Shown here: positions 43,195-53,760 of the stretch, one piece after another | Layout: each line of letters begins with the position of its first letter | Numbering within the stretch: position 1 is the stretch's first letter | From: Scylla paramamosain | Lineage: Eukaryota; Arthropoda; Malacostraca; Decapoda; Portunidae | NCBI RefSeq assembly: GCF_035594125.1 | Contig: NC_087183.1 | Location: forward strand, 11,703,368 to 11,767,367 | Direction of reading: 5' to 3' | Length of the DNA stretch: 64,000 nt | Notes under the pieces: generated by a model | The model's input: the letters and a program-made list of their open reading frames with translations, nothing else | Database searches by the model: none | Told to the model about the DNA's origin: nothing | Program-made: the position numbers and the translations under genes

Positions 43195-45750
43195 TATCGA
43201 GGTAAATAGAAAGACAGGGGAAGAAAAGGAAACTCAGGAGCGTGGAGGTAATAAAGAGAAATAGGGAAAGGGAGAATTGCTGAAAGTAGGAAGAGGAGGA
43301 GGATGAAAGGGAATGGGAAAGGAGGAATAAAGGTGAATGTGAATATGAGAAGTGAGTAAAAAGGAGAAATAAAGGGAATATGGAATTTAGGAGGGAAAAA
43401 AAAGGAGGAGAATTGGATATGAATAAATGGAGGAAAAGATAAAATAATAAGAGAATGAAGAAAAGGAAGATAAAATGAAAGGAGAGGAGGAGGAGGAGAA
43501 GGAGGAGGAGGAGGAGGAGGTGTAAGTAGAGAAGGCGGACAAGGAAATGAAGAGGATAGTGAAGCAGAGAAAATAATAAAAACGGATGATGGAGAAAAAA
43601 AAAGAAAAAAAACGTAAAAAAAAGGAGTGAGAAAAAGAAGAAAGACCAGGACGATGAAGAGGAAGGAAGAAGGAGGAAGGAAAAGGAAGAGGAAGAGGAA
43701 AATTCATATAGGATTCTTTCTGAAGGACATGCTTGAGATTTTCCCTGGAAGTATTGCCAGGAGAGGAGGAGGAGGAGGAGGAGGAGGAGGAGGAAGAGGA
43801 GGAGGAGGAGGAGGAGGAGGAGGAGGAGGAGGAGGAGGAGGGCGGCGGCCAGTGGAAAGAGAGAAGGATATTTAAATTCCTTCCCACTATAAGCTGACAG
43901 GTAGAGCTCCCGTGGGAACCTTTGTTGTCTATCACCGGAGAGGAGATGGAGGGGAGTTAGCGGGAGTGAATATTGACGGGGAGTGAGTGAGGGGGAGGGG
44001 AGGAGAGGATTTGATGACAGATGAAGTGAGAGGATAGGTAGATGTGTGTATTAATGTGAGTGTGTGTGTAGGTAGATAGGTAAATAGAAACACAAGGGAA
44101 AGTGAGTATAAGGAATAACTATTAGAGAGAGATGAAAGGAATACACAAAGCGAAAGAGTGACGAAGACGATGAAAGACTGACTAAAAGGAGGAGGAGGAG
44201 GAGGAGGAGGAGGAAGACGCCATCAAGGGAAGGAGGGAAATGACTGGTTGAAGTGGATGAGTGTCTGGGAAGGGAAAGAGAGACGACTGACTGTACAAGA
44301 CGAAGACGGAGGAGGAGGAGGAGGAGGAGGAAGAGGAGGAGGAGGAGGAGGAGGAGGAGGGATAGAACAAGAAGAGTCATTACGAGAGGAGACAAGTGAC
44401 AAGATGAAGAGGATGAGAACAGCAAATACGAGAGAAGGGGGAAACACACACACATACACACACACACACACACACACATACACACACACACAGAACAGAA
44501 CAAACACAAGAAAAAAAAAATAAACCAATGAGAAAAATGACATAACGAGAATTAAAACTCCTACAACCTCACGAGAAACAAGTGATAGGTGAGGATAAGA
44601 TGAGAGAGAGAGAGAGAGTGAGAGAGAGAGTGGGGGAGAAAGAGAGAGAAGGACAGGCGCGAGTAATGGCAGAAGGAGACACTCGGGACTAGTTTGAGAT
44701 GCAGCAGGAACATTACTGAGGACCTAAGAGCAGACTTAGAGGCGACGAGTCAAGAGTTAGAGCGACGAGGGGAACGAGTAAGGAAATAGACTGAGGGAGG
44801 CGGCAGAGAGAGGAGGAGGAGGAGGAGGAGGAGGAGGAGTAAGAGGAGGTGAATAAGTAGAAAAAAAATGAAAAATCAGGATAAAGAAGAGGAATATGAG
44901 GAAGGAGGAGGTAAAGAGCCATAAATTAAGGAAAAAGGAAGAGAATGAACAAAAGAAAGGAGGGGGAAGAAAGAAGAGATAGGAGAGGAAGGGGAAAGTG
45001 GAGGACGAGGAGTAGGATAAGTAAAAAAAAATAGGGAATAAGAAGAAATAAAAAGGAAGAAGAAGGGAGAGGAAGTAAAGAGAAATAAACTAAGGGAGAA
45101 TGAAGGGGAAGAAAACAGTGGATAAAGGAAAGCAGGAGGTGAAAGAGATTAGGAAATAAGTAAAAAAAAAATGAAGAATAAATATAGATAAGAGGAAGAA
45201 TAGGGAGGAGGAGGTGGAGACATAAACAAAGGGAGAAGAGAGAAAATGGAGAGAAAAGGAGGAGGATATGAAGAATGAATACAGAAAGAAGAGGTGTAGG
45301 AGGGGAGGGATAAGTAGAAAAAAAGTTGAAAAATAAGGAGGAGAATAAGGGAGAAGGAGGGGAGGAGCAAGAGAAAGGGGATGGAGGAGCAGGGGGAGAA
45401 GAATAAAATAGAATAGGAGCTGGGGGATAAGTAGAAAAAAATGGAGAATAAGGACAAAGAAGAGAGGAGGAGAGAGGAGAGGAGAGTACAGGAAAGGAGA
45501 GGAGGAGGAGGAGGAAGCATACATCAAGGGAGAAGGAAGGGGAGAAAGAAGAGAAGGAAGAGGAAGGAGGAGGAGTGCATGAATAAACAAAAGAGGAACA
45601 AGGGGGAAAAATGATGATGATGAGACGAAGGAAGAGAAAAAAATAGAGAAAACGAGAAGTATGACGAGAAAAATCGAGGATGAAAAGGAGAAAGAAGAAA
45701 AGGAGGAGGAGGAGGAGGAGGAGGAGGAGGAAGCGCCATCAATAGCAAGC
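43195..45750 (+). repeat. 2.6-kb polypurine domain
   Basis: The plus strand is almost exclusively A and G, with pure AGG arrays at 43763-43841, 44190-44213, 44310-44360, 44815-44838 and 45705-45732, and an AC array at 44446-44492. Long Ser/Pro/Leu-rich frames on the minus strand and Glu/Lys/Gly-rich ones on the plus strand come from composition. Confidence 0.92.
44851..45750 (+). repeat. Degenerate satellite inside the polypurine domain, unit about 115-165 bp
   Basis: A block like GGATAAGTAGAAAAAAATGG followed by AGAATAAGGA starts near 44851, 45015, 45153, 45308 and 45425. A second block, like ACATAAACAAAGGGAGAA, recurs near 44918, 45078, 45219 and 45517. AGG runs of varying length fill the rest of each unit. 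Confidence 0.75.
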
Positions 45751-46168
45751 TGCCTCAATGACCACAGACAGTTATTGTAAACAGGAGGCAACACCAGACA
45801 GGTAGACAGGTGTGCTGGAGGTGAAGTAATTAATGAGGGAAGGTGCACAGGTGTTCCTCTCCTCTATGCCGCCTTACCTGGCTAATGATTCGTCTTTCCT
45901 TTTCACACCTTGACAGCATTATACCCTGCACCTTTACTCCCGACGCAATTTTTGTTTCCCTAGCTTCTAGTTCGGTCGTAAATTTTTAGCGTGTTACTGA
46001 GGACGTGGAAAATTAGACTGGTCGGTATTTGTTGCATTGTGTAGGTGGTGAAGACGAGGTGTTGTGTATTGCTTTTGTTGCTGCACCCAATCTCGGCCTT
46101 ATCGGTATAAGATCTAACATTATGTATTCTAAAGGTCTTTGTATATTCTTGCTTGATACTCACGATAT
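45751..46168. other. Non-coding, nothing recognised
   Basis: Ordinary composition after the purine-rich domain. Frames on both strands, no domain. Confidence 0.4.
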
Positions 46169-46176
46169 ATTCAGCA

Positions 46177-46464
46177 TAGGGTGGCCAGACGTAGGTGGCC
46201 AAGCAGACAGCTTTCTTGAATTTCTTTAGTTTATTTTTGGTTAAAATGTGTTGTATAAAACTAAAGAAACAACAATTACTTATTAATTTCTCTCGCTTCT
46301 TCACTAATTTACGAAAGTATGATGAATATTGTATTTGTTTGTTTTACTCAGCTGCTACGAGCAGAACATTACGTGTTGAACTTACTTTGAAAAAACAGAT
46401 GTCCTTGTCAAAAAAAAAAAAAAAAAGTTTTCTCTATTTTGGAAATTTGGAAATGGCCATCCTA
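46177..46464. mobile_element. hAT-type MITE, 288 bp, with 8-bp target duplication
   Basis: The element begins TAGGGTGGCCA and ends TGGCCATCCTA, an 11-bp terminal inverted repeat with one mismatch. It is flanked on both sides by the identical 8-mer ATTCAGCA (46169-46176 and 46465-46472). An 8-bp duplication with short TAGGG/CAGGG-type termini is characteristic of hAT elements. It is non-autonomous: there is no transposase frame. Inside are a perfect 12-bp inverted repeat (TTTCTTTAGTTT at 46221-46232, AAACTAAAGAAA at 46258-46269) and a poly-A run near 46411-46425. Confidence 0.82.
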
Positions 46465-46472
46465 ATTCAGCA

Positions 46473-46980
46473 CCATGAGGTGAACTGCTTCTCAGTGGAG
46501 ATCTCGAGACACCTCTCAAATTTGGGATGAGCTTTGTTGACTGTACCTTCAGTGGGTCTTGTTTTTTGTTTCCCTATGCCAGCGCTCCTCTTGAATAAAA
46601 AAAAAATAGTCAGTACGGTTTATTTTACTTTACAATAGGGAGCTCAAAAAAAAAAAAAAAAATACACTAACGAGGATTTTTCGATATATACCTTGTGTTA
46701 AAAGAGGAACAATTGTTACGAGAATTTTCGATATACCTGGATGACACCTGAATAGAACTTCTGTTAAAATTGTGCGAGTTGAAAAAGGTTAAATGGCTAA
46801 AAAAAAAAAAAAAAGAAAAAAAGGTCCGCGTGCACCTGATGTGAATGCATTGAGAGAGTTTTCCTGGGTCACACAGGTGCATTTGTGTTCCGTTCACATG
46901 TCCCTGACGCCGCGTGGCCTTGTTTCTGTGCTGTGTCAGTCAATCCGACACTTGTCCCACACCTGTCCATCACCATTACC
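46473..46980. other. Non-coding with A-runs and a 46-bp doublet
   Basis: A-runs at about 46598-46606, 46646-46661 and 46799-46822. ACGAGGATTTTTCGATATAT (46672) recurs as ACGAGAATTTTCGATATACC (46718). Confidence 0.55.
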
Positions 46981-47632
46981 TCCACAGGGCTGGTGATCTG
47001 ATTATTGCTAGGAAATGAAGTATCAGTCTAATGGAGAAATCAAAACCAAGCCTGACGTGTCATTCTTCGCTCATTGACTTAACCTGATTTAATATGTAAT
47101 ATAACGTGATATAACCTTAAGTATGTCCAAGTTAATGTACATAGACAAGAATAGAGAAATATTAATTAGTGTGGGGGGGGGGTGGTTGATAGATGCTGCA
47201 CCCCAGACTGGACAGATGGAGGTGTTGGGGATGTGCGGGAAGGTAGTATTGAGTGTAAGAGGATGAGTGATGTTGCTCAGGCTGGAAAAATGGAGGGGTA
47301 ATTAGGTGCGGAAGGATTAGTGTTTGGGATTGGGAGATGAGTGATGGGGTTGGGGTAAAAGTGATGCTGCTCCCCAGGCTAAATAGATGGAGGTGTATGG
47401 GGTGTGTGGGGGTGTTGTGGTGTGAGTGGTGCTGCACCCCAGGCATCACAGGGGCTGCTGGTCTGATTATATCCAGTAATTGAAGTATCAGTCCAGTGGA
47501 GGAATGAAAACTAAGTTTGACGTGCCATTCCTTGTTCATTGACATAACCTGATTTAATTTAGCGTAATATAACGTGATGTAACGTCATATATGTCCAAAT
47601 TAATGTACATGTGCAAGATTAGAGAAATATAT
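46981..47632. repeat. Minisatellite flanked by two about 180-bp direct repeats
   Basis: The segments 46981-47163 and 47447-47632 are alike throughout: ACAGGGCTGGTGATCTGATT, TGAAGTATCAGTC, a TGACGTGTCATTC-like block, ACCTGATTTAAT, TATAACGTGATATAAC and ATGTCCAAGTTAATGTACAT. Between them (47190-47446) lie three to four copies of GTGATGCTGCACCCCAGGCT followed by GGACAGATGGAGGTGT-like sequence. No terminal TG...CA, primer-binding site or polypurine tract marks the flanks as LTRs. Confidence 0.8.
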
Positions 47633-48273
47633 TTTTTTCTTCATTTATTTTTATTTCCGGTGTTCAAGGTCTCGTTTGCTTAGATTCCAATTTTCATATT
47701 TTGCAAAGAGATGTTTAGAAAAAGAGAGGATGTAAGAGTGAGGGAAAGCATATATCATTTGTCAAAGGTAATGAGGAAATTGACGAGAGATCCCAGTAAT
47801 TGAGACTGATGGAAGCAATGTCAGTTATCATGTCTTGTAAGGAAATTGTTAAGAGGTGACAGGACGTGAGACTGTAGAAAAGAATGTGGTTTGTAGAGTA
47901 ATTATTGGTAGGTGGTAAGAATTAAAGCTCAGGGGAAGAATGTATTTTTACGACAGGTGTTAGTGCATTATGGGACTTAAGATTGTGAGTAAACACAAAA
48001 AATACTGAAAAAAAACGAATATGGCATGTTATTGTACCCCTGGCCACGACTGTACATTGACTTTACCTAGAAAGAAAATAGAGAGGAGTAATAGAATCCG
48101 AGGTTACTAGTCTGATTAACGTGAGATACATACGTTTTTAGGCTCAATTCTTTACTGGAGCGAGATAACGTGGATTAATTTTTCACTAGTGTATTCCGTT
48201 CAGGCACTGACCTATAGAATCTTCGTCATTTTATAAAATAATACTCCATATGCAGGACAATTATATATATATA
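47633..48273. repeat. Non-coding with a degenerate 55-72 bp tandem repeat
   Basis: From about 47768 to 47990 a pattern like GGTAAGGAAATTGTTAAGAG, then a TGAGACTG-like phrase and GGAAGAATGT recurs three to four times with strong divergence. The rest is plain sequence ending in a TA run at the transposon boundary. Confidence 0.5.
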
Positions 48274-48275
48274 TA

Positions 48276-48298
48276 GTCATTTGGGGGAATAAATGAAA
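48276..48298. repeat. Left terminal inverted repeat of the pogo-like element
   Basis: GTCATTTGGGGGAATAAATG followed by AAA; differs at one position from the right terminus over the first 20 bp. Confidence 0.85.
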
Positions 48299-48742
48299 GT
48301 TTTCATTAACATCAACCTGTAGCCTTTAATACTTGCCTTAGAAAAAAAAACAAATACCGTAAGATATGTATAATTCTGTTGTGCTTTCAATGTTGTACCG
48401 TATTTTGTTCTAATCTTTATATTTTTTTTCTTAATAACTGAAAAAGACAGAATCATTTGTTGCCCCCAAATGGGGTAAGAAATTAATTGCGAGGGGCAAA
48501 AAAATAAAAGGGCTGAAACTTCTCTAAATTATAATTCCTTTGGATTCTAATAGAGTTCATAGAGATGAATTTTCTCTAATAATCACTAAACAAACTGAGT
48601 TATTTGAAAAATTTGGCAAATTTGCCTGTAGTGAAAAAAAAATGACAATTTTGGGGTAAAAAAAATCATGTGGGGAAAAAAATTAATGGAGTAAATAATG
48701 ACCCTTGTACTAGGTCAGTTCCATTCTGTTAAGAAAAATTAA

Positions 48743-49036
48743 TTAACAGAGCCCTTCCTTTTTACGACGAAGAAGACAGTCATTTGCCTCTACATCAGGG
48801 AAAATGAAAACTCCTTTTTTGATTTCTGGGAGCACAGGTCCATAAAATATGTACTGTGACTCTAATACTTCAATGTCTTTTACTGGTCTTTCGCACCACG
48901 TCCAGTCATGTGGGTTACTACCAAATGCCTTTTGCTGAAGGAAGTCAACTTCTACCTTTTCAATGTCATCGTCGTCATCATCATTTGTAAAGGTCTTCGT
49001 CACCTTACCCCAATAATATTTTACACAGTATATATA
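48743..49036 (-). pseudogene. C-terminal fragment of pogo/Tigger-type transposase
   Basis: Open from just after a stop at 49037-49039 to a stop ending at 48743 (about 97 codons, 86 from the GTG at 49001-49003). It includes CVKYYWGKVTK (around 49027-48995), an Asp-rich stretch of six residues, and then IEKVEVDFLQQKA, followed by a segment with WTWCERPVKDIEVLE and YIFYGPVLPEIKKG. The pattern VKYYxGxV, acidic linker, (I)EVxFL and a Tyr/Phe-rich end is one I associate with the region after the DDE domain in pogo/Tigger-derived proteins; that match is from memory of the family, not from a search. It lacks its own good start and is separated from the DNA-binding frame by stop codons, so it is either a 3' exon (an AG acceptor such as the TTTTCAG near 49080 is possible) or a relic. 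Confidence 0.6.
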
Positions 49037-49110
49037 TTACATTTGTACAGTATATATCCATTTTAGGTTCATTTACAACTGAAAACCATATACATATATC
49101 AATTACCCTA

Positions 49111-49290
49111 TTATCCTTGTTGCTCAGTATTACATTTTTTCATCTGGACACGGTTCCACAACATTCCACTACTCATTCCATATTTCTTAGCAGTTCTCTT
49201 GATAGATGATCCTGCCATTACTTCATTAATTGCTACTGCAATTGTAACTTCATTATATTGTTTCTTTTTCTTTTTATAGGTCCGTACCAT
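49111..49290 (-). pseudogene. Pipsqueak-type HTH domain, N-terminal transposase fragment
   Basis: ATG at 49288-49290 (minus strand) to a TAA at 49111-49113, 59 codons. It starts MVRTYKKKKKQYNEVTIAVA and continues through INEVMAGSSIKRTAKKYGMS to SGMLWNRVQMKK. This fits the HTH_psq family: a basic MVRxYKRK start, a helix with regularly spaced hydrophobics, then SIKRTAKKYGMSSGMLWNRV as the helix-turn-helix with the typical AAxxYGI-like turn (residues 30-48). In pogo/Tigger transposases this domain binds the terminal repeats. The usual second HTH (CENP-B/Tc5 type) and DDE domain do not follow. It could still be expressed as a short DNA-binding protein, or be spliced to the downstream frame using a GT donor at the 3' end (the TGTAATAC near 49129). 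I call it a relic because the catalytic part is missing. Confidence 0.8.
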
Positions 49291-49493
49291 TCTGATAGAT
49301 GTTAGATGATACTGTGATAGCCTTATGTTAAATGCACCCGTCTATTTACTCTGGAAATAGAATTTAGTAGATTTATATTACACAGTATAGTTCCTAGATC
49401 AGGTTTTATCAATTGTTCCGGAGACTAGAATACCAGAATATATATATTTATATATACGAGTATATATACATAATATTATGTTGTGAATAAAAT

Positions 49494-49760
49494 CATGGGG
49501 GGTAAAAAATGTCCAAGATTGGGGTAAAAAATCATATGTGGGGAAAAAAAAAAGTTGAGGTAAAAAGTGAATGGGGGGTAAATAATGAATATGACAATTT
49601 GGTCATTATTTACCCCATACTTGGTCATAATTGGCCCCACATTGACCCCCCTCCCCCAAACTGTGGGGACAGTAGAATCATTGAGGAAACACATAGGATG
49701 GTCACTTTTCACCCCAGGATTCATATTTTACCCCGATGGAAAGCGAAAAATAATTTAGGG
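49494..49760. repeat. Cluster of GGGGTAAA-like motifs in both orientations
   Basis: Plus-strand GGGGTAAAAAATG (49498), GGGGTAAAAAATCATATG (49519), TGGGGAAAA (49538) and GGGGTAAATAATGA (49575) face minus-strand copies TCATTATTTACCCC (49603), TTGGCCCC (49624), TTTTCACCCC (49706) and TTTTACCCC (49726). GGGGTAAATAATGA and its exact complement form a perfect 14-bp inverted repeat (49575-49588 / 49603-49616). Further copies lie at 48472, 48654, 48672-48705 and 49969. They resemble the element's terminus (GGGGGAATTAATGA). Confidence 0.85.
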
Positions 49761-49986
49761 GGCAAAAAATTATTATTGAGTAAAACTTGAAAAATGTTTG
49801 GACAAACTTTTTTTCCATGGTTTTGGGATAATTGATCTCATACTTATATTTTTCATTTTGGAAATCCAAAAAAAATACAGAAAAATACTTCAATACTTCT
49901 TCTACCTACATATGAGAGAGATTTCAATTTAGGAGTGTTCAAACCCCCCCAAGGGGGGCATTCGATTTTTACCCCTAAAAGGTCCG

Positions 49987-50009
49987 GGTCATTAATTCCC
50001 CCAAATGAC
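49987..50009. repeat. Right terminal inverted repeat of the pogo-like element
   Basis: Reads CATTAATTCCCCCAAATGAC at its outer end; reverse complement of the left terminus with one mismatch over 20 bp. Confidence 0.85.
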
Positions 50010-50011
50010 TA

Positions 50012-50216
50012 TATTTTATTTCCTGTTCTCTGAGTGTGATAAAATAATTGGCTAGGTATGCGGGGCAGGGTGGAATGGCCGCTAAATGGTGTAGTGTGTC
50101 TGCGAGGCGTGTGTCTGTGTGTTTGTGTTTAATGGTTCGTAATAACTGCAGCGAGGCCTTCTGTAAATCCCCAGCACACGCCTACGCTTACACCTACACA
50201 CACACACACTTAAACT
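50012..50216. other. Non-coding, nothing recognised
   Basis: Short flank between the transposon and the AC array. Confidence 0.4.
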
Positions 50217-50432
<216 letters not shown>

Positions 50433-50651
50433 CTAACCCTTTCATGGCTTTCCGGCTTTAAATACATAACAAAAATTCACAACGAAGAGGGGATGAAAAA
50501 AGTGTGAGCGTCAGGAGCCGTTGAACCTGCTGTGTGTGTGCGTATGTGCGTGCACGTACCTGAAACACATGCTGATTAAGAGAGCGATAGGTGACATGTT
50601 GACAGACAGACATCAAACACACAGCCAAAAGACACGTGTTTGATGGACAAG

Positions 50652-50654
<3 letters not shown>

Positions 50655-50744
<90 letters not shown>
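50655..50744. repeat. (AG)n microsatellite, interrupted
   Basis: About 43 units with AA and TG interruptions. Confidence 0.94.
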
Positions 50745-50748
<4 letters not shown>

Positions 50749-51399
50749 AAAGAGCACGTAAGCATTTCTCAAACACAAAGAGCTATGATTGCAGACTGAA
50801 AAAAAATAAACAAAATAAACAAACGTACTTAAGAAAAACAAATTAAAAAGGACATTCATTAACATACAGAGCAACAAAGACCAAGACATTTCTATATGAA
50901 CAACTAAATATTCACAGCTTTCTTTTTCTTTGCACTTTTTTTTTAACATATTTATTTCGAACAATTTGGTAATTATGTCACCGGCATGTAATTACTTGCC
51001 TCTGAACTCTAAATGGATGGCAAGAGGGAAGCATTTTTAATTAGAAACTTGTTTATGCTGCGAGGAGGAGAAAAAAAATAAAAGCCCTCGTGGAGTTAAA
51101 ACCCAGGAAACTATTTAATTTCTAAGTTTCATACAAAAATTAACTTGTGATGTCAATTGCCGCCAACTAACTGTGTGTGTGCGCCGCCAGGAGAAAAAAT
51201 ACCGTATGAAAACTCTGAGTATTGCCCATTCTCAAAATAGAATAGTAGTAGACCGCGGCTGGGTGCGCCGAGGGAAAGCCACACACGCACGCAAAAAAAT
51301 TAGTGTTTTTCTCACAAAGTTCCTAATGGTAAAATCGGTGCCGGAGCGTCATTCATTCCTCAGGTGAGACGCCTCGGCACACACACCTGCGCACCCACG
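50745..51399. other. Non-coding, AT-rich at 50790-51160
   Basis: Short A- and T-runs. No gene recognised. Confidence 0.4.
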
Positions 51400-51411
51400 C
51401 ACACACACACA

Positions 51412-51489
<78 letters not shown>

Positions 51490-51492
51490 CAC
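51400..51492. repeat. (AC)n microsatellite with AA interruptions
   Basis: About 45 units; AAAC interruptions at two places. Confidence 0.95.
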
Positions 51493-52651
51493 CTGTTTCC
51501 ATTGGTGTGTTTGTTTCTAATTTGCGCACTCCCTTGTACACAGGTGGAAGGAAGGACCAGGGATAGAGAGAGAGAGAGGGAGAGAGAGAGGGTGGGGGAG
51601 GGATAAGTGCGTCTTTGATCTCCAGGAAAAGAACATGTCATTTAAATTCCACTATGAATATTTTGGAGCTGAAAAATGTGGCTGTGCATTTTACTAACTT
51701 TTTAAATTTGGGGTCCATCGAGGTGACAGGCATCACCGACCCACTAACTGAAATTGGCCGGGGTCCCGAACAGCTGGATTCCCTCCCAATTGGCCCCCTG
51801 TAATTAAAAATACCGCTGGAAGAGGATAGGGGTGGACTGGGACGGGAGGCGGTGTAGCTAAAGGGGCTTGAATGTGGGTAGGTGGGGATCAGGATGTTGG
51901 AGAGTGGAGATGTTAGCCACGCAGACCCACGGACTTATCCTCATATTTTTATAGATTAGAAGCATTCCTTTTTGACGACATTAGAGAGGCCGGCAGGAAT
52001 GTTAGGCGGGCAATTAATATGTTGAAGGGTAGAATAGTTTTTGGATTTAACAGCAGTAGTTGGGCGCGTTGGAATGGCGGAGAAATTAGCAGTGGCGGTT
52101 AATTGGGTGTAAAGGGAGGGAGATGGGAAGCTTGCAAAGGGGCCTTATTGGGAGAATGGTATTTGCTGAACGCTACGCTCATGCTCAATTGTTTTGCTGA
52201 TGGCTGTAATGAAGGTATGGAAGCAGGGAGGGAGAGCATGGAAGGAAGGAAGGAAGGAAGGACGGAAAGGAAAAGAAAGGGATTTGGAATGTTTCAAGGG
52301 TTGTGTGTGTGTGTCTGCCTGTGTCTGTGGATAGGTGGTTTTGGAAGCTAAACGATGGTGGTAGTGGTGATGCTAATTAATGATGGTTATTATAGTGATA
52401 GTGATGGTGATGGTGATGAGTCGTAATAATTTGTGTTAGTGATGACAACGGTGTTACTGACTTGACTGGTGTTGATAATAGAAGCTGGTAATTGGTGGAG
52501 ATAATGATGATAAATGATAATAAGAGTAATACTGGAAGCCATTAAAGGTTACTAGTCCAACGATGTGACGATAAAATGAATGTTGATGTTGGTAATGGTG
52601 TTGACAGGTGGTGATGGTGGTGGGAAGAGAACAAATGGTAATGGTTGAAAG
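51493..52651. other. Non-coding with degenerate GAT/GGT triplets at the 3' side
   Basis: GGAA tetranucleotides at 52240-52262. From about 52350 to 52625 the sequence is rich in GATGGTGAT-like triplets. No gene recognised. Confidence 0.5.
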
Positions 52652-52717
52652 AAGGAGGAGGAGGAGGAGGAGGAGGAGGAGGAGGAGGAGGAAGAGGAGG
52701 AGGAGGAGGAGGAGGAG
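52652..52717. repeat. (AGG)n microsatellite
   Basis: About 21 units with one GAA interruption. Confidence 0.95.
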
Positions 52718-53400
52718 AACACTAAAAACACAGTACTCTCGGAATCTTTTAAGTGGTAATAAGTAATGTTGACAGATTTAATAGCTTGCGTATTGAGCTG
52801 CAGAATTGTGTTGCGGTTAAATGTGGTGAAGTGAGGTGGTGATGAGTGGTGGTGTGGGAGGAAGGGTGCACACGTGAAGTGGTGAGGAATATTCTTATTA
52901 TTGATATTATTAGGTAGGCATTACTGTCTAGAGGATGAGAAGGAGGAGGAGGAGGAAGAGGAGGAGGAGGAGGAGAAGTAAGTGGTGGTGATGAAGAAAA
53001 TAGAGGGCGAAGAAATGCAGGAGATAAAAGAGTAGGAGAAGAGGGTTAGGAAAGGATAATAAGAGGTGGTGGAAGAAAAGACGGAGGAGGAGGAGGAGGA
53101 GGAAGAGGAGGGGGAGGAGGGGGAGGAGGAGGAGGAGGAGGAGGAGGGAGGCGATAATGGCCGTGTCTTGCAGGGGAATGCGAGTGTGTTGTGGTGGCGG
53201 TGTTTTCAGAATTGCAATGTTTATAACCACAATATTTCACGTCAGCGGATGGTCTCCAAAAATATAGAGAGAGATCGGGAGTAATATGGCGGCGGTGTAA
53301 ATCATGCACAGAGAGGGGGAGAGGTATGGGGAAATGAAAAAAAAAAAAGATAAAAAAAGATAAAAAATAAACAACAACAAAAAAAAAACAATAGATACAT
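52718..53400. repeat. Purine-rich sequence with (AGG)n runs
   Basis: AGG runs at 52943-52975 and 53083-53148. A-rich stretch at 53336-53392. Confidence 0.75.
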
Positions 53401-53760
53401 TTCAAGTTTGCGTATTAATTCTCACCACGTCAATAATAGATAAATTTTTACTGTTATTCACATCTCTGTTTGTTTTTCACTCTAGGTTACTTACTTTACT
53501 TATTTTTCTCCTCCCTTTTCACCCTGAAGCTGAATCTTGGAAGCCAAATAATGTTAACTCTTTATTTATTTAAAAGCACACATTAATTTTTTTTATTGCT
53601 ACGGCTTATATATTTCCAAGATGTAATATGTTGAAATGTAAGTGCTTCCTTCTGTACTCCCCTTGTAATACGTGAAACTGCTCGTTGAATAATATAAAGA
53701 TAGCAATGAAATGTTACACGCAGGAAGCAGGGCGTGGCGCCGTATGTGGAGGGGACTGAC
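53401..53760. other. Non-coding, AT-rich
   Basis: Nothing recognised. Confidence 0.4.

Larger units (their letters stand above)
48276..50009 (-). mobile_element. pogo/Tigger-like DNA transposon, internally deleted, 1734 bp
   Basis: Left end GTCATTTGGGGGAATAAATG and right end (reverse complement) GTCATTTGGGGGAATTAATG form terminal inverted repeats with one mismatch over 20 bp. TA dinucleotides flank both ends (48274-48275 and 50010-50011), the target duplication typical of the Tc1/mariner-pogo superfamily. The coding strand is minus: a pipsqueak-type helix-turn-helix frame (49111-49290) and, downstream, a C-terminal transposase-like frame (48743-49036). Only about 74 bp separate them, so the roughly 200-residue DDE catalytic domain expected in this family is absent. 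The element should therefore be non-autonomous. It also contains many GGGGTAAA-like motifs on both strands. The flanking left side is a TA run, so the exact boundary may be ambiguous by two bases. Confidence 0.82.

Noticed and set aside
45090..45848. 252-codon frame on the minus strand
   Set aside because: Complement of the polypurine domain; same stop-codon depletion effect.
46981..47632. Solo mini-LTR retroelement
   Set aside because: The direct repeats lack TG...CA ends, a primer-binding site and a polypurine tract, and no target duplication was seen.
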